Part shown: positions 52,461-60,628 of the stretch, piece by piece
How the letters are laid out: each line of letters starts with the position of its first letter
Numbering within the stretch: the first letter of the stretch is position 1
Source of the DNA: an uncultured Siphonobacter sp.
GTDB taxonomy: Bacteria; Bacteroidota; Bacteroidia; Cytophagales; Spirosomataceae
DNA: 64,000 nucleotides
Direction: 5' to 3'
NCBI GenBank assembly: GCA_913775095.1
Contig: CAJYIW010000008.1
Coordinates: 62,001-126,000, forward strand
Notes under the pieces: generated by a model
Told to the model about the DNA's origin: nothing
Databases searched by the model: none
Seen by the model: only the letters and a program-made list of their open reading frames with translations
Translations under genes and position numbers: made by a program

Positions 52461-53789
52461 ATGAAAACAACTCTACTGCTGTTGGCTCTGGCACTGCTGG
52501 GGCTTACTTCCTGTCAGGATCAATGCCAGCAAACTACTGTAAGGCGGAATTACGTGGCCCGTCAGATTTCTACTGCCGAGTTGCGTAATTCCGGGGTCTC
52601 CATCGCGGGAGCGTCTGCTCTGGAAAAACCAGGTAAAATTTACGTGAAAGGTAACTATCTCTTCATCAATGAAATCAAAAAGGGTATCCACATCATTGAC
52701 AACAGCGATCCCGCAAATCCTAAAAATCTTTCTTTCCTGAAGATTCTGGGGAACGCGGATATGGCCGTGAAGGGTAATATGCTTTACGCCGACAGCTATA
52801 CCGATTTTCTGGTTTTTGACCTTACCAATCCCACGCAACCGAAGCTGATCAGACGTATTGAAAATGCGTTTCCCAGCGGTATGGTCGAAGGAGTCACGTG
52901 GATGAGTAATGCCAGTGCAACGGGAGTAAATTCGCTGCCTACCGTGATTACGGATTATGACATCGAATTGGTAACCAGCGTGGTAGAAACGGATTGTGAA
53001 GGCAATCTAAATCCATGGACTAACCCCTGGGTAGTATTCGATAGTTTTTTTAATGCTTCGGCTTCCTTTTCTTCTTCGTCCAAGGCTTCCAGTTCGTCCC
53101 CTACTCAGGGCAGCGGTACGGGCGGCTCCATGGCCCGGTTTGCGATTGTTAATAATACGCTTTATGCCGTTACGAACCAGAACATGCAGCTCTTTGACAT
53201 CAGTCAGCCGCAAAATCCGCAGAAGGGTAATGTCGTAACGCTGGGCTGGGGCATTGAAACCATTTTTCCTTATCAGGACCGGCTGTACGTAGGCTCTACG
53301 ACGGGCGTTCATATTCTTTCCAATAAAGATCCGAATAACCCCGTTCGGGTCGCAACGCTGAGTCACGTGCGAGCCTGTGATCCGGTGGTCGTACACGAAA
53401 ACCACGCCTATGTTACCCTGCGTCAGCAAACGGTTTGTGGAGGTTCGCCCAGTAACCAGCTCGATCTGATTGATGTAAGCGATATGTACGCTCCCAAGCT
53501 TCTGAAATCTTTTCCGATGGAAGGACCATACGGGTTAGGGATCGATCATCCAACCCTGTTCGTGTGTGAGGGAAATCAGGGTTTGAAAATGTTTGATGTA
53601 AGTAATCCCCTGGAACTGGACAAGCACCTGCTCCATCATTTCCGGAATATGAATGCGTACGATGTGATTCCGCTGAGCACCAAACTGCTACTACTCATCG
53701 GAACCGACGGGTTTTATCAATACGATTATACCGACCGGAATAGCCCCCGATTACTCAGTCGAATTCCCGTTAAACGTCCTGAAGCATAA
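52461..53789 (+). CDS. LVIVD repeat lipoprotein (beta-propeller-like)
   Basis: 442 residues. Signal peptide with lipobox LTSC (Cys18). The mature protein has repeated propeller-type blades of the LVIVD family (for example IKKGIHIIDNSDPANPKNLS, FLVFDLTNPTQPKL, MQLFDISQPQNPQK, LDLIDVSDMYAPKLL, LKMFDVSNPLEL), with a Ser-rich segment (about 198-215) between two blocks. Such proteins are secreted or surface-bound beta-propellers of unknown ligand. It is the second of four consecutive genes for envelope proteins (51954-54773) and is spaced 3 bases from the next. Confidence 0.86.
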   Translation: MKTTLLLLALALLGLTSCQDQCQQTTVRRNYVARQISTAELRNSGVSIAGASALEKPGKIYVKGNYLFINEIKKGIHIIDNSDPANPKNLSFLKILGNADMAVKGNMLYADSYTDFLVFDLTNPTQPKLIRRIENAFPSGMVEGVTWMSNASATGVNSLPTVITDYDIELVTSVVETDCEGNLNPWTNPWVVFDSFFNASASFSSSSKASSSSPTQGSGTGGSMARFAIVNNTLYAVTNQNMQLFDISQPQNPQKGNVVTLGWGIETIFPYQDRLYVGSTTGVHILSNKDPNNPVRVATLSHVRACDPVVVHENHAYVTLRQQTVCGGSPSNQLDLIDVSDMYAPKLLKSFPMEGPYGLGIDHPTLFVCEGNQGLKMFDVSNPLELDKHLLHHFRNMNAYDVIPLSTKLLLLIGTDGFYQYDYTDRNSPRLLSRIPVKRPEA

Positions 53790-53792
53790 CGT

Positions 53793-54350
53793 ATGAAGGT
53801 TTTTTTAGTAACAACAATGTTGCTGCTGAATCTGGTCGGCTATGGTCAGGTAAACCAGCAGCGGGGATATGCTAACGATAGCCAGATGGGCGTTTTGCTG
53901 GGACAGGTCAGTGTCAACAATAACTCACCCATGAGTAAAACCAGTTTTACGGCTTCCAGCTTCAACGGATATCGGTTTACTCCTGCTCTGGCCACGGGTC
54001 TAACCGTGGGCCTGGATAGTTACCGGGGAAATCTCATTCTTCCGATCTCCCTGGGCTTGCGGGGGGATTTTCTGAAAAATAAAAAGGTAACGCCCTATTA
54101 CGCTCTGGACCTTGGAAAAGGAATGACCTGGCTGGCCAGGGATAACAGTCTGGATGACAAGAAAGGAGGCCTGCATCTAAATCCCGCCCTGGGGTTGCGT
54201 TTTGCTACCGGTAGCGGAGCCGCCATTACCTGGAGCGTAGGATACAAGCGACAAATTTTAAGCAGTGGCCTCGCACTTAACGAACAAGAAGGTGTATATT
54301 ACGATTATACCTATAATCGGATATCCATTCGAATGGGAATAAGCTTCTAA
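53793..54350 (+). CDS. Outer-membrane beta-barrel-like protein
   Basis: 185 residues with a signal peptide (cut near GYGQ at 16-19). The mature chain shows alternating strands ending in ISIRMGISF, where the last Phe is typical of outer-membrane barrels. Family not recognised. It begins 3 bases after the LVIVD stop and 3 bases before the next gene, so these three genes are tightly packed and probably cotranscribed. Confidence 0.78.
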   Translation: MKVFLVTTMLLLNLVGYGQVNQQRGYANDSQMGVLLGQVSVNNNSPMSKTSFTASSFNGYRFTPALATGLTVGLDSYRGNLILPISLGLRGDFLKNKKVTPYYALDLGKGMTWLARDNSLDDKKGGLHLNPALGLRFATGSGAAITWSVGYKRQILSSGLALNEQEGVYYDYTYNRISIRMGISF

Positions 54351-54353
54351 GCC

Positions 54354-54773
54354 ATGACTACACAACTGATTAAACTGATAGCCTTGTGCTTTGTACTGAC
54401 GGCCTGCCAGAAAGAAGAGAAAGTTATTCAAACCCAGGCCCGTTCATTAATTCAGAACGAAGAACCTCCAGTGGTGGGTTCTGAGGATTTCTACATAAAT
54501 TCCGTACAGCGAGAGGGGGATTTACTGAAAGTTCAGGTCAAGCACAGCGGAGCCTGCTCACCCAATCCTCAATTTGAGTTGTACGAAGTAGGTGGATACG
54601 ATCCCTGCTCGATGCCGGTAACCTTACAGGTAGTATTCAAGAATCCGGCGGAAGAATGCGAGCAGGAGGCGGAATCAGAGTTATACTTCGATATTTCGGC
54701 CCTTAAGAAAAATACGGCCAACTGTCAGGATAAACTCCAGATTCTGGGTTACGAAGAATGGGTGGATTTATAG
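54354..54773 (+). CDS. Lipoprotein of unknown function
   Basis: 139 residues. Signal peptide with lipobox LTAC (Cys18). The mature part is acidic with four Cys that may form disulfides and beta-rich segments (VTLQVVFKN, SELYFDISAL). Family unknown. It closes the tight three-gene run that starts with the LVIVD protein, and a long hairpin terminator follows. Confidence 0.72.
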   Translation: MTTQLIKLIALCFVLTACQKEEKVIQTQARSLIQNEEPPVVGSEDFYINSVQREGDLLKVQVKHSGACSPNPQFELYEVGGYDPCSMPVTLQVVFKNPAEECEQEAESELYFDISALKKNTANCQDKLQILGYEEWVDL

Positions 54774-54781
54774 ACAATATC

Positions 54782-54832
54782 CTTACCAAAAGAAGGGGCT
54801 TTTCCAACAGAAAAGCCCCTTCTTTTGGTAAG
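54782..54832. terminator. Bidirectional terminator with 22-base arms
   Basis: CTTACCAAAAGAAGGGGCTT begins the left arm (54782-54803), exactly complementary to 54811-54832 around loop CCAACAG. It lies between convergent genes and ends at the stop of the M28 peptidase. Confidence 0.88.
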
Positions 54833-56284
54833 TTACCAGTGCCAGTCATTCCCTAAGACGAGAGCTTCTTTCAACCCCTGTTTAATAAGGAAATCCCTGG
54901 TCTGATCGTTACTTAATCGCCTGGTGGGTAATTCCGGGGCATCTGCCAGGGCGTATAGCATCATACTGGTGTAGCGAACGGTATTGCGTAAGCCTTCCTT
55001 ATTAACCTTATCAAAGGTATCCAGGTTGGTGTGATAGGTCATTCCAATGGTAGGCGGCAAATGCCCCAGCGGGGTAAGGGTAGGAATTCCGGCCAGCATA
55101 AACGGCTGATGATCGGAGTGAAGCCCCGCCCGGTTCATGATGGCATTCTTATAATTGGGATCAACGGCTTGCATCTGACTGCCCACTTTCTGAAAAAATT
55201 CTTCCATCTGGTCCCAGCCTGAAATATTAACTCCGGAAGGCTGATTAGTCATATCCAGATTAATCATATACTTGATTCTGTTCAACGATTTCTGGTTCTG
55301 CTGAATGTAGGCCTTCGAACCTAGCAAGCCCTGCTCCTCGCCCATGAAAAGCACAAACTCGATCGTACGTCTGGGTTTAAGTCCCAGTTTCTGAAACGTT
55401 CGGGCAATGTCCATTACCGCAAAAGAACCCAGGCCGTTATCAATGGCTCCGGTAGCCAGGTCCCAGCTGTCCAGGTGAGCTCCAATAACGATTTTGTCTT
55501 TACTTCTACCTTTAATGGTAGCAATGACGTTCCGGCTGGTTGATTTTTTACTGGTATTATGCATATCGACCAGAGCCATGAGTTTTTCTTCGGCCATCCA
55601 TTCCCGAATTCGCTGACCGCTTTCCAGAGAAACGCAAACCGCTGGAATATCAATCAGCGAGCCTGTTACGGAAGCCGTGCCCGTTAGAAGGACGTTGCCG
55701 GGAACGGTATTCACCATGATGATACCCGAGGCTCCGTATTTTATAGCCAGTGCCGTCTTCTCGGAACGGTGTAAATTTTTGGCTCCGGCGGGTGCCGCCA
55801 GCAGACCGATATTGGCCAGAACCATGCGGCCCTTGACTTTGTCTTTCTGAGCTTCGAAGTCAGTTTCGAGCCCGTTCCCCACATCCACCAGATCGGCACT
55901 GACGTTAGCTTCCAGGGGAGAATGAGCCAGAGCTACTACTGGAATATCCTGAAAATTATCGCTTTTTCGCGGAGCAATGGCCAGAGTAACGGTATCGCGG
56001 GCCCATGTTTCTACGGGAAAAGGTTGATAAGTTACCTCGCGAATTCCGTAACTTTTGAGCAGATGGTAGGCATAGGTCTCCGCTTTTTCTCCATTGGGAC
56101 TGCCGGTAAGCCGGTGACCAATGGTACGCGTCGCTTCGCCAAGCGTTTCGTAAGCCTGCGAATTTTGCTGGACTTCAGAAGAAATACGGGAGAAAACACT
56201 AGCCAGCTCTTCAGTGACGACAGAAGAAGTCAAAGCAACCAAAACCACTACCAGACAGGCGTAGCGGTATACTATGAATTTCAT
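54833..56284 (-). CDS. M28 family zinc aminopeptidase, secreted
   Basis: 483 residues from the ATG at 56284; the upstream in-frame ATG six codons earlier gives a less typical signal peptide. A signal peptide (hydrophobic core 9-22) is followed by a PA-like domain (about 130-240) and the M28 zinc core: VIGAHLDSWD near 271-280 (His, Asp), the shared metal Asp in GAIDNGLGSFAV, GEEQGLLGS near 317-325 (catalytic and metal Glu), NLDMTNQP, and HSDHQPF near 394-400. It probably digests peptides in the periplasm or outside. It converges on the lipoprotein gene and is divergent from the tRNA. Confidence 0.92.
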   Translation of the reverse strand: MKFIVYRYACLVVVLVALTSSVVTEELASVFSRISSEVQQNSQAYETLGEATRTIGHRLTGSPNGEKAETYAYHLLKSYGIREVTYQPFPVETWARDTVTLAIAPRKSDNFQDIPVVALAHSPLEANVSADLVDVGNGLETDFEAQKDKVKGRMVLANIGLLAAPAGAKNLHRSEKTALAIKYGASGIIMVNTVPGNVLLTGTASVTGSLIDIPAVCVSLESGQRIREWMAEEKLMALVDMHNTSKKSTSRNVIATIKGRSKDKIVIGAHLDSWDLATGAIDNGLGSFAVMDIARTFQKLGLKPRRTIEFVLFMGEEQGLLGSKAYIQQNQKSLNRIKYMINLDMTNQPSGVNISGWDQMEEFFQKVGSQMQAVDPNYKNAIMNRAGLHSDHQPFMLAGIPTLTPLGHLPPTIGMTYHTNLDTFDKVNKEGLRNTVRYTSMMLYALADAPELPTRRLSNDQTRDFLIKQGLKEALVLGNDWHW

Positions 56285-56469
56285 TGTGGGTGTAAAGTTC
56301 AATCGTTAGAAAGGATGGCTTGGTAGAAAAAACCGTACTTCGTCTTAAAACCAGCTACTTAAATGGCTCATTTACTAAAACTAGGGACAAAAATACACAA
56401 ACGCTTAGGTTATTAACGAACCGTTCGTCCATTTATCTGAAGACAATTTTCTAAAAAAATAAAAAAAAC

Positions 56470-56499
56470 CTTGACAAGGGCTGTTTTTTGACTACTTTT
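56470..56499 (+). promoter_or_regulatory. Promoter of the tRNA-Leu gene
   Basis: TTGACA (56470-56475) and TACTTTTG (56492-56499) form a complete Bacteroidota promoter: TTG, 19 bases, TAnnTTTG. It is the clearest promoter in the window and lies 30 bases upstream of the tRNA. Confidence 0.65.
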
Positions 56500-56528
56500 G
56501 CAATCCCAAACGGGAAGTTCTACAGTAG

Positions 56529-56612
56529 ACCGAAGTGGTGGAATTGGTAGACACGCACGTTTCAGGGGCGTGTGTCTTCACGGACATGCGGGTTCGAGTC
56601 CCGCCTTCGGTA
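56529..56612 (+). tRNA. tRNA-Leu (anticodon CAG)
   Basis: 84 bases, CCA not encoded. The acceptor stem ACCGAAG pairs with CTTCGGT (discriminator A). Anticodon stem CACGT/GCGTG holds loop TTCAGGG, giving anticodon CAG for CUG codons. The long variable arm TGTC-TTCA-CGGACA is typical of a class II tRNA such as Leu. T arm GCGGG-TTCGAGT-CCCGC is perfect. A TTGACA-N16-TACTTTTG promoter precedes it and a hairpin follows. Confidence 0.96.
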
Positions 56613-56620
56613 CAGTACTT

Positions 56621-56647
56621 CAAAAGCCTGCTCAAAGCAGGCTTTTG
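56621..56647 (+). terminator. Terminator after tRNA-Leu
   Basis: CAAAAGCCTGCT, loop CAA, AGCAGGCTTTTG, 8 bases beyond the tRNA. Confidence 0.82.
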
Positions 56648-56665
56648 TCGTTAATAAGCCAGTTA

Positions 56666-56710
56666 AGACAACAAAAAAGCTCCTGATCGTCAGGAGCTTT
56701 TTTGTTGTCT
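56666..56710. terminator. Perfect 45-base palindromic terminator
   Basis: Twenty-one-base arms (starting AGACAACAAAAAAGCTCCTG) are exactly complementary around TCG. It lies 3 bases before the mqo stop codon and serves as terminator for both directions. Confidence 0.85.
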
Positions 56711-56713
56711 TAA

Positions 56714-58228
56714 TTATTCAGCGTTAACCGTAGCCAGTTTCAATACCCGGCTGGTCCAGGTTCTTGACTTTTCCACCAGCTGAGGTTCTTTCGATAAAGG
56801 TTTACCGTACGAAGGAATCATTTGCTGAAGCTTGTTTTTCCAGGCCTCTGATTTGGATTTTTCGGCGAAGCAACGTTTCAGTAAATCCAGCATAATCGCC
56901 ACGGAGGTGGAGGCTCCGGGCGAGGCTCCCAACAGAGCCGCGATTGATCCGTCCGAAGCACTTACTACTTCGGTACCGAATTCCAGAATACCTCCTTTTT
57001 TCGGATCTTTTTTAATGACCTGAACCCGCTGTCCGGCGATTTCCAGTTTCCAGTCTTCCAGCTGAGCCGTGGGCATGTATTCTTTCAGGGCTTCCAGACG
57101 ATCCTGAGGCGACTGACGTACCTGATCAATCAGGTATTTAGTCAAGGGAATGTTCTGAATGCCTGCCGCCATCATAGGCCCGATATTATTGAGCTTGATG
57201 GACTTCGGTAAGTCCATGAACGATCCGTTTTTCAGGAATTTCGTAGTAAAACCAGCGTAGGGTCCGAAAAGCAGAGCTTTCTTTCCGTCAATGATCCGGG
57301 TATCAAGGTGAGGAACGGACATTGGTGGTGAGCCTACCGATGCTTTGCCGTACACTTTCGCCTGATGACGTTCGATGATTTCAGGCTTGGTACAGACCAG
57401 CCACTGGCCACTAACCGGGAAGCCCCCAAACCCTTTTCCTTCTTTGATGCCTGATTTTTCGAGTAGCGGTAAAGAACCTCCCCCCGCTCCAATGAAAATG
57501 AAAGGAGTTACCAGCTCACGTTTCTTGCCGCTTTTGCGGTTCTTCACTTCCAGTTTCCAGCGACCATCTTTCTGACGGTCAATGTCACGTACTTCGTGGT
57601 TCAGGTGCAGATTAACTCCGGGCAGGGATTTCATATGATCGAAAATCCGGCGGGTTAATTCCCCAAAGTTTACATCCGTGCCAATATTCATCCGGGTAGC
57701 CGCCACTTTTTCAGAAGGATCGCGGCCATCGGTAATGAGCGGAGCCCATTCCTGAATTTGCCTGAGATCTTCGGAGTATTGCATGCCCTTGAACAAATGG
57801 TTCTTTGTCAGGGCCGTGTGACGTTTCTTCAGATAGTCCACATTATCATTACCCCAGACAAAACTCATGTGAGGCGTGTCAACAATGAATTCTTCGGGAT
57901 TGGTAATGATTTTATTTTCAACCAGATAAGCCCAGAATTCCCGCGAGAGCTCGAAAGACTCCGCGATTTTAATGGCTTTGTTAATCTCAACCGAACCGTC
58001 GGCTTTCTGGGGCGTATAGTTTAATTCGCAAAAGGCCGAGTGTCCCGTGCCCGCATTATTCCAGGCGTCCGAGCTTTCAGCCGTTACCACATCCAGTCGC
58101 TCGAAAATTTCGATGGTCAGATCCGGCTGCAGTTCCTTGAGCATCATCCCCAGGGTAGCACTCATAATTCCGGCACCGATCAAAACAACGTCAGGGTCTT
58201 CCTTTACAGATTTTTTACTGGTATTCAT
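56714..58228 (-). CDS. mqo: Malate:quinone oxidoreductase
   Basis: 504 residues. FAD enzyme of the membrane periphery that oxidises malate to oxaloacetate and passes electrons to quinone, replacing or assisting malate dehydrogenase in the TCA cycle. The Rossmann motif DVVLIGAGIMSATLGMML (about 13-30), ESSDAWNNAGTGHSAFCELNYT near 50-71 and LLGASPGASTSVAIMLDL near 435-452 are characteristic. It is on the minus strand alone and faces the tRNA region. Confidence 0.95.
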   Translation of the reverse strand: MNTSKKSVKEDPDVVLIGAGIMSATLGMMLKELQPDLTIEIFERLDVVTAESSDAWNNAGTGHSAFCELNYTPQKADGSVEINKAIKIAESFELSREFWAYLVENKIITNPEEFIVDTPHMSFVWGNDNVDYLKKRHTALTKNHLFKGMQYSEDLRQIQEWAPLITDGRDPSEKVAATRMNIGTDVNFGELTRRIFDHMKSLPGVNLHLNHEVRDIDRQKDGRWKLEVKNRKSGKKRELVTPFIFIGAGGGSLPLLEKSGIKEGKGFGGFPVSGQWLVCTKPEIIERHQAKVYGKASVGSPPMSVPHLDTRIIDGKKALLFGPYAGFTTKFLKNGSFMDLPKSIKLNNIGPMMAAGIQNIPLTKYLIDQVRQSPQDRLEALKEYMPTAQLEDWKLEIAGQRVQVIKKDPKKGGILEFGTEVVSASDGSIAALLGASPGASTSVAIMLDLLKRCFAEKSKSEAWKNKLQQMIPSYGKPLSKEPQLVEKSRTWTSRVLKLATVNAE

Positions 58229-58735
58229 AAGGAAAAAGATTACTTAACAACGAATGAAGTGCGGGACCTGGGTTAATGCTACTTCGTAAACCCAACCACA
58301 GATGAATGATCTGCGAGGAGCCCACCCGGGGTATGAATCAATAAATTACCGGGCCACCTTTTGCACTTGAAATGGGTGTTCAAAAATAGTGGGTTATCAA
58401 GAGAACTTTAATTCTTTCACCACAGGATGTTGGTATTTTATTATAGGTTCCCATAGAAAACCTACTCTTATCGAGTATTTGTCAATATAAGACACTGGTT
58501 TTCTGGAAAAGATAAGCCTTTATACAAACCAGGGAAACGGAGTTCTGGTTTTCATCCCGCAGCGAAAAGCCTTAGTAAGACGTTCTTTCTTATCAAAACA
58601 CCCTAAGTATCACAATTTCAGGGGCGGGAAAGTTCCGCACGAGGACCTACATTTTAGGACGGATATATACACAAAAACTCCCTTCCAGGAAACCTTCCGG
58701 AAGGGAGTTTTTATATCTTCAAGGATCAGAAAGTC
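58229..58735. other. 507-base gap between mqo and lpdA
   Basis: Contains a fragment (58318-58358) with CCACCCGGGG and AATAAATTACCGGG that matches part of the GC-rich repeat at 60365-60500, a hairpin AAACCAG/CTGGTTT (58526-58551) and, near the right end, the lpdA terminator. The rest is A/T-rich and shows no gene; the mqo promoter should lie near 58229-58300 but no clear TAnnTTTG was found. Confidence 0.5.
58673..58712. terminator. Terminator downstream of lpdA (bidirectional form)
   Basis: AAAAACTCCCTTCC and GGAAGGGAGTTTTT are exact 14-base arms around a 12-base loop, 23 bases beyond the stop of the leftward lpdA. Confidence 0.85.
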
Positions 58736-60139
58736 CTATAAGTCGATGGCTTCGCCATAAGCGGCTTCCGTAGCCCCTTTCACCGCCTCAGACATCGTCG
58801 GGTGAGGGTGAACGGTACGCAGGATTTCGTGAGCCGTCGTTTCCAGTTTACGGGCCGCTACTACTTCAGCGATCATTTCCGTTACGTTGAAACCGATCAT
58901 GTGAGCTCCTAACCACTCGCCGTATTTCGCGTCGTAGATTACTTTCACGAAACCATCACGAGCACCGGCCGCCGTGGCTTTACCCGATGCCGCGAAGGGG
59001 AATTTACCCACTTTCACGTCGTAACCCATTTCTTTCGCTTTTTTCTCAGTCAGACCGACAGAAGCGATTTCAGGAGAACAGTACGTACAACCAGGGATGT
59101 TACCGTAATCCAGAGCTTCGGTATGGTGGCCCGCAATGTGCTCGGCACAGATGATACCTTCCGCCGTAGCCACGTGAGCCAGAGCCTGACCCGGTACGCA
59201 GTCACCGATGGCGTAGAAACCAGCCACGTTGGTTTCATACCACTGGTTAACCACAATCTTACCGCGATCCGTAGCGATCCCTACGTCTTCCAGACCGATG
59301 TTTTCGATGTTGGCAACCACACCTGCTGCGGACAATACTACGTCCACGTCAAAGCTTTTCTCTCCGTCCGGAGTTTTTACTTTCACTTTGCAGCCTTCAC
59401 CACTCGTATCTACGGATTCAACCGAAGAGTTGGTGAAGATGTCGATGCCTAATTTTTTGTATTGTTTCGCCAGTTCTTTCGAAACGTCTTCGTCCTCAAC
59501 GGGAACGACGTTCGGCATGAACTCAATGATGGTTACTTTCGTACCCATGCTGGCGTACACATAAGCAAACTCAACGCCGATGGCACCTGAACCAATCACT
59601 AACAGTGACTTAGGCTGCTTTTCGAGCGACATGGCTTTGCGGTATTCAATTACCTTTTCGCCATCGATTTTGATGTTGGGCAATTCGCGAGCCCGGCCAC
59701 CCGTAGCGATCACTACACCTTTGGTTGCCGTATAATCCGTTTTGGCTCCGTCAGCTGCGGTTACTTCAACGGTTTTGTTCGCTTTTACTTTACCGTAACC
59801 CATGATGACGTCGATTTTATTCTTCTTCATCAGGAACGCTACGCCTTTGCTCATGGAGGTAGCTACTCCGCGTGAACGGCCAATAACGGCACTGAAATCC
59901 GCGTTGTAAGCACCATCCTGGATAGTAATACCGTAATCCTTAGCGTGTTTGATATATTCAAAAACCTGAGCTGATTTTAAAAGGGCTTTCGTCGGAATAC
60001 ATCCCCAGTTGAGGCAGATACCTCCGAGGCTTTCTTTCTCGACAATTGCGACTTTCATGCCCAGCTGGGAAGCACGTATGGCAGTAGGATAACCACCGGG
60101 GCCGCTTCCTACTACGATCAAATCATACTGTTGAGCCAT
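58736..60139 (-). CDS. lpdA: Dihydrolipoyl dehydrogenase (E3)
   Basis: 467 residues. FAD/NAD-dependent E3 subunit of pyruvate and 2-oxoglutarate dehydrogenase complexes, reoxidising dihydrolipoamide. FAD motif IVVGSGPGGYPTAIRA (8-23), redox disulfide Cys42/Cys47 in GGICLNWGCIPTK, NAD motif VIGSGAIGVEFAYVY near 180, and the active His-Glu in TVHPHPTMSE near 443-452 are all intact. No E1 or E2 gene is adjacent, so it may serve several complexes. Confidence 0.96.
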   Translation of the reverse strand: MAQQYDLIVVGSGPGGYPTAIRASQLGMKVAIVEKESLGGICLNWGCIPTKALLKSAQVFEYIKHAKDYGITIQDGAYNADFSAVIGRSRGVATSMSKGVAFLMKKNKIDVIMGYGKVKANKTVEVTAADGAKTDYTATKGVVIATGGRARELPNIKIDGEKVIEYRKAMSLEKQPKSLLVIGSGAIGVEFAYVYASMGTKVTIIEFMPNVVPVEDEDVSKELAKQYKKLGIDIFTNSSVESVDTSGEGCKVKVKTPDGEKSFDVDVVLSAAGVVANIENIGLEDVGIATDRGKIVVNQWYETNVAGFYAIGDCVPGQALAHVATAEGIICAEHIAGHHTEALDYGNIPGCTYCSPEIASVGLTEKKAKEMGYDVKVGKFPFAASGKATAAGARDGFVKVIYDAKYGEWLGAHMIGFNVTEMIAEVVAARKLETTAHEILRTVHPHPTMSEAVKGATEAAYGEAIDL

Positions 60140-60364
60140 TGTTGCGAAATCTTTTTAAATGGTTTGGGCCGAAGCCACACAAAAATAGAAGAAAACCCGC
60201 TGGAAAGAGAACTTCCGGTTTGAAGTTTCCGATTAGAGGTGGGTTACGTTCACTAAATAGAGGAAATTTCCGTTGGATGAACCCTATTTAATACGCAGAA
60301 AGTCAACAAGTAACGGGTATGAAAAGGTTTCCTTACTAGGCGTAGTTGACTGCTTTTAAAGTCT

Positions 60365-60485
60365 CCCCTGAATTGTCCGGGGTTATCAAAGGCTTTAATA
60401 CCGCTGGGGTTGAAAAAAGAAATGACTATACCCCTGGAGGGATTTACTAGGAATAGCCCCGGAGGCAACCCGGACGGGTAGAGAA
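60365..60485. repeat. GC-rich intergenic repeat, copy 1
   Basis: Contains CCGCTGGGGTTGAAAAA, TACCCCTGGAGGGAT, TAGCCCCGGAGGCAACCCGG: the motif order matches copy 2 (60500-60625). The segments are self-complementary and could form hairpins. Its open frames read as NPSRG/NPSG-type peptides, a known translation artefact of such repeats. Confidence 0.65.
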
Positions 60486-60499
60486 TAAATTACCGGACT

Positions 60500-60625
60500 C
60501 CCTCCGGATTATCATCCAGTGTTATTAAAAAGTTTAACCCCGCTGGGGTTGAAAAAGATGAAATGACGCTAACCCCGGAGGGGTTGAATGGGGGTAGCTC
60601 CGGGTGCAATCTGGGGAAACGGGGA
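60500..60625. repeat. GC-rich intergenic repeat, copy 2
   Basis: Contains AACCCCGCTGGGGTTGAAAA, AACCCCGGAGGGGTTGAA (a hairpin) and GGGGGTAGCTCCGGGTGCAA in the same order as copy 1, with roughly 70 percent identity by eye. It borders the 3' end of the PorP/SprF gene. Confidence 0.65.
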
Positions 60626-60628
60626 AAG

